Source: Saprospirales bacterium (GTDB lineage Bacteria > Bacteroidota > Bacteroidia > Chitinophagales > Saprospiraceae). Taken from it: a DNA stretch of 64,000 bases. Positions within the stretch are counted from its first letter, which is position 1. Every line of letters starts with the position of its first letter. A program made the translations under genes and the position numbers. The notes beneath the pieces were generated by a model. The model had not been told where the DNA came from. It ran no database searches and saw only the letters and a program-made list of their open reading frames with translations. The stretch lies in contig PAAY01000059.1 in NCBI GenBank assembly GCA_002698985.1, positions 1-64,000 of the forward strand. The letters are read 5' to 3'. Of the stretch, positions 46,762-55,789 are shown one piece after another.

Positions 46762-47496
46762 ATGCAAGAAGGATTGGAATTGAGGAAACGCGCAATGGAG
46801 CTTGCACAGGAAGCAGCACAAAAAGCAGCGGAAAGCCTTAAAGCAGAGCGAGAAGCGCTCAAAGCAAGAATCGATTATCTCAAACAAATCGTCGCTGCCG
46901 CTAAACACGCCGAAAAAGCCGCTGCCAAAGAATTCAAAGCATATTTGAAAGAAATGGAAAACAAGGCTGCGATGGCTGAAGCGGCTTCAACCGAAGCCCC
47001 CGCAACAGAAACACCGGCCCCGGCAAAAAAACGCGGACGCGGAAGACCTAAAAAATCAACCGCCGCTAAAACCACCAAAGCCGCAACCACCAAAAAGCGC
47101 GGACGCGGAAGGCCTAAAAAATCCGAAACCACCGAAGCCGCTGCTGAAGCTACTCCGGCACCAGCCGCTCCCGCTGAAAAAAAGCGCGGACGCGGAAGGC
47201 CCAAAAAATCAGCCGCCGCTAAAACTACCAAAGCCGCAACCACCAAAAAGACTGGACGCGGAAGACCTAAAAAACAAAAGCCAGCACTGGAAGGCGATGA
47301 CCTCACCCAACTGTCTCGCCTGGGTGACAGAGTGATGGAAGTGATGTACAAATATGGCATCAAGACTTTCGAAGACATGGCCAACACCAGTGTTGACAGG
47401 CTTCGTGAGATTCTGCGGGAGAACAATATGTCAAAATTCCGCAACCCGGCACCATGGCCAAAAGAAGCCAAAAAACTGGCTGCCAATAAGAAGTAA
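46762..47496 (+). CDS. AT-hook protein with coiled-coil N-terminus and helix-hairpin-helix-like C-terminus
   Basis: Four GRGRPKK motifs in Lys/Ala-rich region; C-terminal LTQLSRLGDRVMEVMYKYGIKTFEDMANTSVDRLREILRENN. Confidence 0.85.
   Translation: MQEGLELRKRAMELAQEAAQKAAESLKAEREALKARIDYLKQIVAAAKHAEKAAAKEFKAYLKEMENKAAMAEAASTEAPATETPAPAKKRGRGRPKKSTAAKTTKAATTKKRGRGRPKKSETTEAAAEATPAPAAPAEKKRGRGRPKKSAAAKTTKAATTKKTGRGRPKKQKPALEGDDLTQLSRLGDRVMEVMYKYGIKTFEDMANTSVDRLREILRENNMSKFRNPAPWPKEAKKLAANKK
47023..47280 (+). repeat. In-gene DNA repeats encoding AT-hooks (GCGGACGCGGAAGRCCYAAAAAA)
   Basis: Four occurrences; longer duplicated KKRGRGRPKKS(T/A)AAKTTKAATTKK module. Confidence 0.85.
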
Positions 47497-47519
47497 AATT
47501 TCTATTCAGTTTATAGCCC

Positions 47520-47558
47520 CAGGCGACCGGCAACATTGCTGGTCGCCTGTTTTTTTTT
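47520..47558 (+). terminator. Intrinsic terminator of AT-hook gene
   Basis: CAGGCGACC-GGCAACATTGCT-GGTCGCCTG + T9. Confidence 0.92.
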
Positions 47559-47642
47559 GCAAGACAACCAACATTGTTCAAGGCCCCTCTTTTTTGTCAG
47601 AGTCCGAACAACTATATTTGGACGAAGCAAAACGACTCCCAA

Positions 47643-50600
47643 ATGAAACATACCCAACTCTCACTGTCAACACTCCTTCTTTTCACGCTCGTTCCGCTCT
47701 TTACACTTAATAGCCAGACAATAACTTATGTGAACCCTGCTGAATTCTTCCTTTGTGAAGATGCCACGTTCAGCATAACGGTGAGCAACGATTCTCCCGG
47801 CGATCTGCAAAATGCTACTTTGAGCATATTATTTACCACCAATCAGGGATCAACCTGCGGGGTCAGCTATTTCCTCAATTCCATTGTGAACGCCTCAGAG
47901 CAGGATATTTCCAACCTTGGAAACCCGGTTTTCTCTCTTGGCAATATTGCCAGCGGCAATCAGGCAAACATTTCATTCAAGGCCGAAGCTCCCTGCGAAG
48001 TCATCGGTTGCATTGACAACGCCGAGCTTTTCATCAATGAAATTACACTGCAATGGGATGGTGGACAAACTTCCCTGACAACCGATCCTTATGTGATAGA
48101 AAGGCCCCTTTTGGTTTTGACGCAGCAATCAGGTACCATCCTGAAAGGCAGCCAGGGGGATAAACTCATCCGCACGTTCACCATTCAAAACACCAGGCCG
48201 GGCCGGCTGGGGTCCTTTACATTTACCGATGCATTCCAGGCGGGTATTGACATCTCCTCGCCGCTGGGACCCGATGAAGCCAATCCCGCAGACACCTTTC
48301 AGCTGACCCTCGGCCCTTCCCATTTCATGAACATCGGCGACGGTGACGAATGGTTTGAATTCAACGAAGTGATCGTTATTACCGAAGAAATAATGATCAC
48401 CGGATGTGGTCTCGAAGAGAAATCATCAGCATCGAATATCTCCTTCAGCTGGAGCTGCCTCGATGAAGAAGTATGCCAATCAGAATTGACCACGGCAGTG
48501 GTATTGATTGATCTGAGCACAAAAATTCCGGTTCTGCAATACACCCCGAAAGTGAATGTCCCGGAATGCTTTTGCGGCCCTGATGGTATTCCGCAGTCCC
48601 TGACCATTACCAATTCCGGTGAAGCCACCGCAATGAATTTGACAGTTACTCTATCACAAATTATGGGGGTAACACCTGGGTACATTGACACGGCGAGTCT
48701 CGTTGTTGACAGTTCAGGATTCGAAATTCCTTTTCAAATGATACCTGGTGCTGTTGTAAATCCAGCGGCTGTCTGTGAATCACCAGCACCAACATTTAGC
48801 GCTATAACGGTGATCATTCCCCAATTGGAACCGGGAGAATTAATTACAATCAAGTGGGATAACTATTACTGCAGCACCAACTGCAATCAGCCCAGAGCGG
48901 GGTGGGGCTATAAAATCAGATACGACAAACCCTGCCCGGAAGGAAGCTTTGTAAATACCGGAATATTTGAGGCCCAGAAAACGCTTCCGCTATTGCAGGG
49001 TTCCTATTCCCAAACCCCTTCAACTTACACTACTGACACCCTTTACGCAGCAAACTATACCCTTGAATATGATAGCTTGAGCCTGCTCGATGATGAGTTG
49101 GTTTTGGAGATCACCATGCCACCCGGAGCCATTTGGGACCTCGACAATGACCTTGCATTCGATGGAATTGAGCCCATTGATATCACCATTGACCAATCCG
49201 GCCCCACGGCAAAAATTACTGCCCGCTACCAACTCCCCTTTCCGAATAATCTTGCCACAACCCAGTTTCAATTTACATTTGATTGCGACCTCATTTCAGA
49301 AATATTGCCACCCTGTAAAGATTCTATTGAGACCAGTTGTTCCGAACCCGTATGCTCATCTCCGGGTTTGTCGGTTGGTGGAAAGATTACTGCTGCCATT
49401 TTAAAATGCCCCGATTTTCCGGATGGCTGCAATATTCAGGCTTGTACCATATTCGGCTCACTTGTCGATTGTCCAATTGATTCCTTATGCATCACAAAAG
49501 TCCCTGGCTATCTGAGATATGGTCTGGAGAGTGTCAGGAAAAATCTTGGATTGCCGGATAATGATGACGACCAGATTGCCGATGGCAGCGGCACAGTGAA
49601 TCTCAGTTTAATAAGGCGTGACCGACTGCTACCTGGAGATACCATATACGCAGCACTGAAAGGGGAAGTAATCATAGATGATCCTGCCATTCCTCTTAAA
49701 TTCATCACCGGTGAATTTAATTTTTTTGGTGGCAGCCAAATGAACAATTTTAACAGAGCTGTTCTGTTCTCAGAAACAAACCTGCCCTATACAAAAGGAA
49801 TTATCCGCATTTTCGACAAAAGTGAAAATGCCTGGTTCACCTGTGATGCTCCTCAACCCGACATCAATGCACCCAATCCCGGACAAATAATTTACACCAT
49901 CACTGCCAGCACTAATCAGCTTATACCATGTGGCTTACCCGCCAATTTTGTTTTTGAAAACGGTGACTCCGTATTGATTGAAAGTGAGTTCATCATTAAT
50001 TATAATCCTGTCCGGGAATCCGACCCCACGCCTTTGATGGGAAACATATTGATTCAACCGACATTCAAAATCTTTGAGGACACAGCTGCTTTTTCTGCTG
50101 CATCCATTGACTGTGAAAACTGTTTCCCCAACGAGTTGGAGTTATCCTATTACGAGTACAGCATTCAGCCGGGAATATTTTCCCTGCCCCCATGCAGCAC
50201 CTCGGAATATTCCGGCGGCAACCTGTTCAAGCTGGAACTGGCGGGGCCCAATTTTTTCCCGTATGAATTCCGCAGCCTGGCCAAAGCCCTCAACTGGCAG
50301 GTGACGCTTGAAACAGGAATTGAGATTGCCGAAGCGAAGCTGACTTTTCTGAGGTTACAAACGGGCACCTCCATTGCCGAAGAAGTTATACTGACGCCCA
50401 CCTTGCAGGGCAGTACCTACATTTTTGACTTGTCGCAATTTCAGGAACCGGTGCTCGAGGAGGGCTTTTTCGGTTTGTTTCAATACCGCTTCAATGCCGA
50501 TTGCGACCTGAAGGGAGCGAAGAAAGGAACCTATGGCATCACGCTCGATTTCGATCCGCTGCTGCCGGAGCAAGAGGATCCGCTGCTCTTCTTCGTCTCC

Positions 50601-53600
50601 AGCAACAACCTGCGCATGCTGGTGCCCAACCTCAATCTGAGTACGCCCCTGACCAACCTCACCATTTTCGACAACCAGCTTTCACTGGACTTTGAGCTGG
50701 CAAATTTTTCCACCACGGTGGGCTCGCAGGTCAGCGGTGCAGCGCCCAACACCTGGCTTTATTTCCTCTCGCCTTCGGGCAAACTGGTTGACGTGAAAAT
50801 CATTAACCTCGAAAGCGGAGATACCCTCGTTCCGCAAAACGGCCTTTACCTGTTGGGGAATTTTCCGAAGGACACCATTCCTTTCCGGCTGCTGGCTACA
50901 AACACCTCTTGCGAACAAGAGGCCTTTGAGCTGCATTACGGCTGGAATTGCGATCCCTTCACCAGCATTCTGCAAACCTCCTGCTCGCATCAGATCTTGC
51001 CATTTACCGTTCAGTCGCCGCCCGGTGAAATAGACTTTTTCGTACACAGTCCGCAGGGCTGTTTCGACCTGTGCGATACGGTACCGGCCTACTCACTCGA
51101 GATTTTCAATGCCGAACTGGGCGCCGTTTACGACCTGGAGCTTTCCGCATTCCTGCCGCCGGGGCTGGACATCCTGCCCGGCAGCAGCCAGGTGGAATAC
51201 CCCACCGGCAGCGGAAACTTTTACCCCATTGGCGAGCCGCAGAACATTGCCAGCGGCGTGTATCAATACGGCCTTGCCGCCCTTTTCGACAGCCTGGCAC
51301 ATGGGCTGCCGGGCGTAACGACTTTTCCGGCCAACAGCATCACGGTGAGTTTTCAGACGAAAACCTCCTGTGAAACGGTGGCTCTTGCCAGGCCTTATTT
51401 TATCATCGCTGCGCAACAAAACTGCAATGTGCCCACCAACAGCGTGGCCAAACCCGGCGAGCCGCTGTGCATCAATGGCGTTGCCCAACCTTATACAGCA
51501 AACATCACCGCACAGCCCGGCGGCCAACCCGGCTGCGAAGACCAACTGAGCTACGATGTCAGCATTACCGCCAGCACAGCCCTGCCGGCGGGCGCCTGCC
51601 TCATCGTCACATTGCCCGAAGGAATCACTTACGAAGCCGGTTCGTGCAGCTCAGACTGCCAGAGCAATTTCGATTGCGTGCCAGTTTATGACAATGGCAA
51701 TTACACCTGGACCCTGCCACAGGGCGTGCCGGCAGGTGAACTCATCTGCCTCAGCTTCAACACCCTCGGTTGGGCATCGCTGCCCTGTAAGGAAGGCATC
51801 GTGGTTTTCAGAACGGCAGTGGAAACCCAGGCCCTCTGCGCCGAAACCGGTGATTCCTGTTCCGTAAAAGTGAACACCGGAGAGGTGGTGCTCAATTACG
51901 AGCCCCAGCGCCCCGCTTTCGAACTGTCCAATTTCACCATCGAGGCGGCTTCGGCTGGTGCCAACGACGTGGTCAATTACAACATTGACATCACCAACAA
52001 CGGTGCGCCCTCGAACGATTCGGTCATCCTTGACCTCTACCTCGACTCCGACGGGAACGGCTCCGGCGATCAGCTGGTGCACACGAAAACACACCCGCAA
52101 AGCCTCGGAAGTGGCGAGACGGTGACCCTTACCGGCCAGCTCACCCTGCCGGCCGGCTTGTTGTGCCAGTTTCTGGCCGTCATCGATCCCGATGACCAAT
52201 GCGCCTGTGCCGGCGACATCATCAGCGCCACAGCCCCCATCATCTACGAAACCAACCAGGACACCACGGTTTGTTCCGGTGAGTCGGCCACCATCGGGCT
52301 GCCGGCCCAACCGGGTTACAACTACCTGTGGGTGCCGGCCGACTGCCTTTCGGGCACCGGCCAGTCAACCACCACCTTCAACTGCGTCAATGAAGAGCCA
52401 CTGCCCGTGGTGTATGAGTTCGTGTTGCAGCAAACCTATTTTACCGGCTGCCAGATCAACAACCTGCTGGATGTGACCGTGAACCCGGTTCCCGGGATTG
52501 CCTTTGCCGACAGCCCTGTCTGTTTGGGTGAAAGCGCCAACCTCGTTGCGACGGAAGGAGCGAGCTACAATTGGGAAGGCCCGGGCATCGTCAACCCCAA
52601 CTTGCAGGTACAGACCGTCAGCCCTTCGGCCAATGCAGTGTACAGCGTGACGGTGGTGGATGCCATCGGCTGTACGGGAACGGAGTCGGTAGAAGTCCTC
52701 GTAAACCCATTGCCGGAGGCGAACGCAGGGCCTGACCAGACCTTGTGCACCGGCGATCCGGCCCAGCTGATGGCTTCCAGCCAGCCCGGCCTGCTGTACA
52801 GTTGGACACCGGCCACCGCCAACGGCCAGCCGCTGTTGAGCAATCCCAACACTTTTAATCCCTTTGTACTGCAAAACATCGACACCACTTTCGTGCTGAC
52901 GGTGACCGACCCCGCCACCGGTTGCAAAGCCAGCGATGCGGCAAGTGTGGTGTTCCTGGACAGCCTGGTGGTCACTGTTTCACCTGACATCACCATCTGC
53001 GCAGGCGGCAGCGCTACTTTGCAGGCCTCCGGCGCCGAATTTTACTCATGGTCGCCTGCGGCAACCTGCCTGAATTCAGAATGCTCGTCGGTAATGGTGG
53101 CTCCTGCCAGCACCACCACCTACACTGTGACCGGCACCGACACGGCGGGCTGTGCTGCTCAGGCTTTCGTCACTGTTTTCGTCACAACGGAGACCATCGT
53201 GACTCAAGGCCCCGATGTGGAACTTTGCGAGGGCGAAAGCACCGTCATTTTCGGCGAGGTGGTGGACAGCCCCGGCACCTATTGCGACACCACCCAGCTC
53301 AGTTCGGGCTGCGACAGTGTTCACTGCATCAACGTGCTGCTGAAGCCCGGCATCGACACGACACTGACCCTGGACACCATTTGTGAAGGGGGCAATGTGA
53401 TCTTCGAAAACATGAGCATTTCCGATGAAGGGCTGCATTGTGTGACCTATCCCGGTCAGAATGGTTGCGACAGCACGGTGTGCCTGAACCTGACGGTGAT
53501 TGACACACCGTTTTTTGAGTTCCTCGTTCCGGACACCTTTATCCTCGGCAATGTATTGGAACTCAGTATCCAGCCGAACGCTTTCGATTCCATCCTGTGG

Positions 53601-54035
53601 TTTGGCGGCAACATCACGGGCCTGTGCACCAACTCACTGGTTTGCACTGACAGTTTGACCGAAGGAGGAGAATACCTCTACCAGGTAACGGCCTGGAACA
53701 GTGACGGCTGCCAGGGCAGCGCTTCGCAAACCGTGGTGGCCATTCCCGAATGCAATCCGGAAAAAGCCGATGTACCGAATGTCTTTACGCCCAACGGCGA
53801 CCAGGTGAACGACACATTCAGCATCGTATCGCAGGGCAGCGAGCTGGTGCAGGAGATGAAAATCTGGAACCGCTTCGGGCAATTGGTGTACGAGGGCCGT
53901 GGCCCCTGGGACGGCAAACAGAAAGGAGAACCCGCTGAGAGTGATGTTTACATCTACCTCATCAAGGTGGGTTGCCCGGTGAGCGTGCCCGCTGATGAAA
54001 AGGTGTTGAAAGGGGATGTGACCCTCCTGCGGTGA
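47643..54035 (+). CDS. Giant secreted gliding-motility-associated C-terminal (CHU_C) domain protein
   Basis: Signal MKHTQLSLSTLLLFTLVPLFTLNSQ; PKD/Ig-like repeats; C-terminal VPNVFTPNGDQVNDTFSIVSQ...MKIWNRFGQLVYEGRGPWDGK. Confidence 0.9.
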   Translation: MKHTQLSLSTLLLFTLVPLFTLNSQTITYVNPAEFFLCEDATFSITVSNDSPGDLQNATLSILFTTNQGSTCGVSYFLNSIVNASEQDISNLGNPVFSLGNIASGNQANISFKAEAPCEVIGCIDNAELFINEITLQWDGGQTSLTTDPYVIERPLLVLTQQSGTILKGSQGDKLIRTFTIQNTRPGRLGSFTFTDAFQAGIDISSPLGPDEANPADTFQLTLGPSHFMNIGDGDEWFEFNEVIVITEEIMITGCGLEEKSSASNISFSWSCLDEEVCQSELTTAVVLIDLSTKIPVLQYTPKVNVPECFCGPDGIPQSLTITNSGEATAMNLTVTLSQIMGVTPGYIDTASLVVDSSGFEIPFQMIPGAVVNPAAVCESPAPTFSAITVIIPQLEPGELITIKWDNYYCSTNCNQPRAGWGYKIRYDKPCPEGSFVNTGIFEAQKTLPLLQGSYSQTPSTYTTDTLYAANYTLEYDSLSLLDDELVLEITMPPGAIWDLDNDLAFDGIEPIDITIDQSGPTAKITARYQLPFPNNLATTQFQFTFDCDLISEILPPCKDSIETSCSEPVCSSPGLSVGGKITAAILKCPDFPDGCNIQACTIFGSLVDCPIDSLCITKVPGYLRYGLESVRKNLGLPDNDDDQIADGSGTVNLSLIRRDRLLPGDTIYAALKGEVIIDDPAIPLKFITGEFNFFGGSQMNNFNRAVLFSETNLPYTKGIIRIFDKSENAWFTCDAPQPDINAPNPGQIIYTITASTNQLIPCGLPANFVFENGDSVLIESEFIINYNPVRESDPTPLMGNILIQPTFKIFEDTAAFSAASIDCENCFPNELELSYYEYSIQPGIFSLPPCSTSEYSGGNLFKLELAGPNFFPYEFRSLAKALNWQVTLETGIEIAEAKLTFLRLQTGTSIAEEVILTPTLQGSTYIFDLSQFQEPVLEEGFFGLFQYRFNADCDLKGAKKGTYGITLDFDPLLPEQEDPLLFFVSSNNLRMLVPNLNLSTPLTNLTIFDNQLSLDFELANFSTTVGSQVSGAAPNTWLYFLSPSGKLVDVKIINLESGDTLVPQNGLYLLGNFPKDTIPFRLLATNTSCEQEAFELHYGWNCDPFTSILQTSCSHQILPFTVQSPPGEIDFFVHSPQGCFDLCDTVPAYSLEIFNAELGAVYDLELSAFLPPGLDILPGSSQVEYPTGSGNFYPIGEPQNIASGVYQYGLAALFDSLAHGLPGVTTFPANSITVSFQTKTSCETVALARPYFIIAAQQNCNVPTNSVAKPGEPLCINGVAQPYTANITAQPGGQPGCEDQLSYDVSITASTALPAGACLIVTLPEGITYEAGSCSSDCQSNFDCVPVYDNGNYTWTLPQGVPAGELICLSFNTLGWASLPCKEGIVVFRTAVETQALCAETGDSCSVKVNTGEVVLNYEPQRPAFELSNFTIEAASAGANDVVNYNIDITNNGAPSNDSVILDLYLDSDGNGSGDQLVHTKTHPQSLGSGETVTLTGQLTLPAGLLCQFLAVIDPDDQCACAGDIISATAPIIYETNQDTTVCSGESATIGLPAQPGYNYLWVPADCLSGTGQSTTTFNCVNEEPLPVVYEFVLQQTYFTGCQINNLLDVTVNPVPGIAFADSPVCLGESANLVATEGASYNWEGPGIVNPNLQVQTVSPSANAVYSVTVVDAIGCTGTESVEVLVNPLPEANAGPDQTLCTGDPAQLMASSQPGLLYSWTPATANGQPLLSNPNTFNPFVLQNIDTTFVLTVTDPATGCKASDAASVVFLDSLVVTVSPDITICAGGSATLQASGAEFYSWSPAATCLNSECSSVMVAPASTTTYTVTGTDTAGCAAQAFVTVFVTTETIVTQGPDVELCEGESTVIFGEVVDSPGTYCDTTQLSSGCDSVHCINVLLKPGIDTTLTLDTICEGGNVIFENMSISDEGLHCVTYPGQNGCDSTVCLNLTVIDTPFFEFLVPDTFILGNVLELSIQPNAFDSILWFGGNITGLCTNSLVCTDSLTEGGEYLYQVTAWNSDGCQGSASQTVVAIPECNPEKADVPNVFTPNGDQVNDTFSIVSQGSELVQEMKIWNRFGQLVYEGRGPWDGKQKGEPAESDVYIYLIKVGCPVSVPADEKVLKGDVTLLR

Positions 54036-54040
54036 CCCGC

Positions 54041-55543
54041 CTACAAGCCGAACACCAGCCTGCCCCAGAAGTAGGTCATCAGCGTAACTACAAAGATGCC
54101 GACGAAGTTGATGGTGAATCCGGTTTTGGCCATGTGGTGCACTTCCAGCCGGCGCGTTCCGAAGATGATGGCGTTGGGAGGGGTGGCCACCGGCAGCATA
54201 AAGGCCAGGGATGCGGCCACCGTTGCCGGCAACATGAACAGCAGCGGGTCAGCATCCACACTGACGGCAATGCTGGCCATGATGGGCAGGAAGGTTTCAG
54301 CAGTGGCCGTATTGGAGGTCAGCTCCGTCAGAAAAGTGAGCATGGTGGTGATGCACAGGATGAGCACCAGCGGATGAACACCTTTGAGAAATTCCAGTTG
54401 GTGGCCGAACCACTCCGCAAGTCCGGATTCTTTGAAGCCGGTGGCCAGCGCAAAGCCCCCGCCAAACAGCAGAATGATTTCCCAGGGGATGTCTTCGGCA
54501 GTTTTCCAGTCCATGATGAAAGTGCCTTTCTGTTGTTTCGAGGGAATCAGAAACAGAAGGATGGCAATGAAAACGGCAGAGGTGCCGTCGTTGAAGAACT
54601 TGGGGTTCGAGAAAAGATTCGACCAGCCTGGAATCCTGAAGTCTCCAATCACGATATCCGCCCTGAAAAACCAGAGGCAGGCCAGCACACAAAAGCTGAT
54701 CAACAGGACTTTCTCTTCGTAATTGACAGGGCCGAGGGCTTTGTAACTTTCCCTGATCTGCTCGCCCGAAATGCTTTTCCAGGTCCTGCTTTTTGAGACG
54801 AAGAGCCTTTTCATGAAGAAATACAAAAAAGCAAAGAGCATCAGCGAAAGCGGGAAGGCATAAAAAAACCAGTCCGCAAAACTGACGGCTTCCCGTTCCG
54901 GAAAATAGATCTGGTAGATACGGGCAAAAGAAAGGTTGGGCGGTGTGCCCACCAATGTGGAAATGCCGCCGATGGATGCACTGTAGGCAATGACCAGCAG
55001 CAGCCCAATGGCAAAATGCCGCACCGTTTCGGGGTCGTTGTTGTCCTCGAGCCTGGCAATGATGGACAGGGCAATGGGCAGCATGAGCATGGTGGTGGCC
55101 AGGTTGGATATCCACATGGACAAAAAGCCGGTGGCAATCAGGAATCCCAGAAGAATCCGTGAGGGGCTGGTGCCGACAGCTTTGAGAATGTAAAGTGCTA
55201 TTCGCCGGTGGAGATTCCACTTCTGAATGGCCAGTGCCACCACGAAACCGCCAATGAACAGGAAGATGATGTGGTTGAAATAGGTGCTGGAGACTTCAGC
55301 TCCATTCATGATCCCAAAAAGCGGAAAGAAAACAATGGGCAACAAAGAAGTAACGGCCAGGGGCACCACCTCCGCCACCCACCACAAAGCCATGAACACA
55401 GCTACCGCCAGGGTATAAGTGACTGCCGGCTTACCCGGCTCCAAATCCATGAACAGCGCAATGATGGCGGCAACCACCGGAGCCAATAAAAACAGTATCC
55501 ATCGCCAAAGGGTGATTCCTGGAGGAGGGAAAAGCATCTTCAT
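54041..55543 (-). CDS. SLC13/DASS family permease
   Basis: About 500 aa polytopic; ISNLATTMLMLPIALSII; TSNTATAETFLPIMASIA; start MKMLFPPPGITLWRW. Confidence 0.9.
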   Translation of the reverse strand: MKMLFPPPGITLWRWILFLLAPVVAAIIALFMDLEPGKPAVTYTLAVAVFMALWWVAEVVPLAVTSLLPIVFFPLFGIMNGAEVSSTYFNHIIFLFIGGFVVALAIQKWNLHRRIALYILKAVGTSPSRILLGFLIATGFLSMWISNLATTMLMLPIALSIIARLEDNNDPETVRHFAIGLLLVIAYSASIGGISTLVGTPPNLSFARIYQIYFPEREAVSFADWFFYAFPLSLMLFAFLYFFMKRLFVSKSRTWKSISGEQIRESYKALGPVNYEEKVLLISFCVLACLWFFRADIVIGDFRIPGWSNLFSNPKFFNDGTSAVFIAILLFLIPSKQQKGTFIMDWKTAEDIPWEIILLFGGGFALATGFKESGLAEWFGHQLEFLKGVHPLVLILCITTMLTFLTELTSNTATAETFLPIMASIAVSVDADPLLFMLPATVAASLAFMLPVATPPNAIIFGTRRLEVHHMAKTGFTINFVGIFVVTLMTYFWGRLVFGL

Positions 55544-55789
55544 TTCCGCATTATTTGTTTGGCTGGCAAGATAATGTTCATTGACATCAAATAAGAAGTG
55601 AGGATTATCAGAAGACACATTTTGGTCTGTTGAGGAGCTTAGACTTCCTACCCGGCAGTTTTTTTGCAAGCTATGGCACAAGAACGCTCAAAGCGCTTTT
55701 GCGAAGCGAAGGCAGAAATTAAATTTGAGTCTCACCCGACGACCTCACCTTACAGTCTGTTTCTTCTTCACCAATTACTCACAAAGCTT

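Noticed and set aside
47023-47280. Regular GCGGACGCGGAAG repeats considered as CRISPR/VNTR
   Set aside because: In-frame within a coding sequence and explained by AT-hook peptide repeats, although copy number may vary.
54297-55220. 307-aa minus-strand ORF in another frame of the SLC13 permease gene
   Set aside because: Out-of-frame translation of the transporter gene; low-complexity composition.
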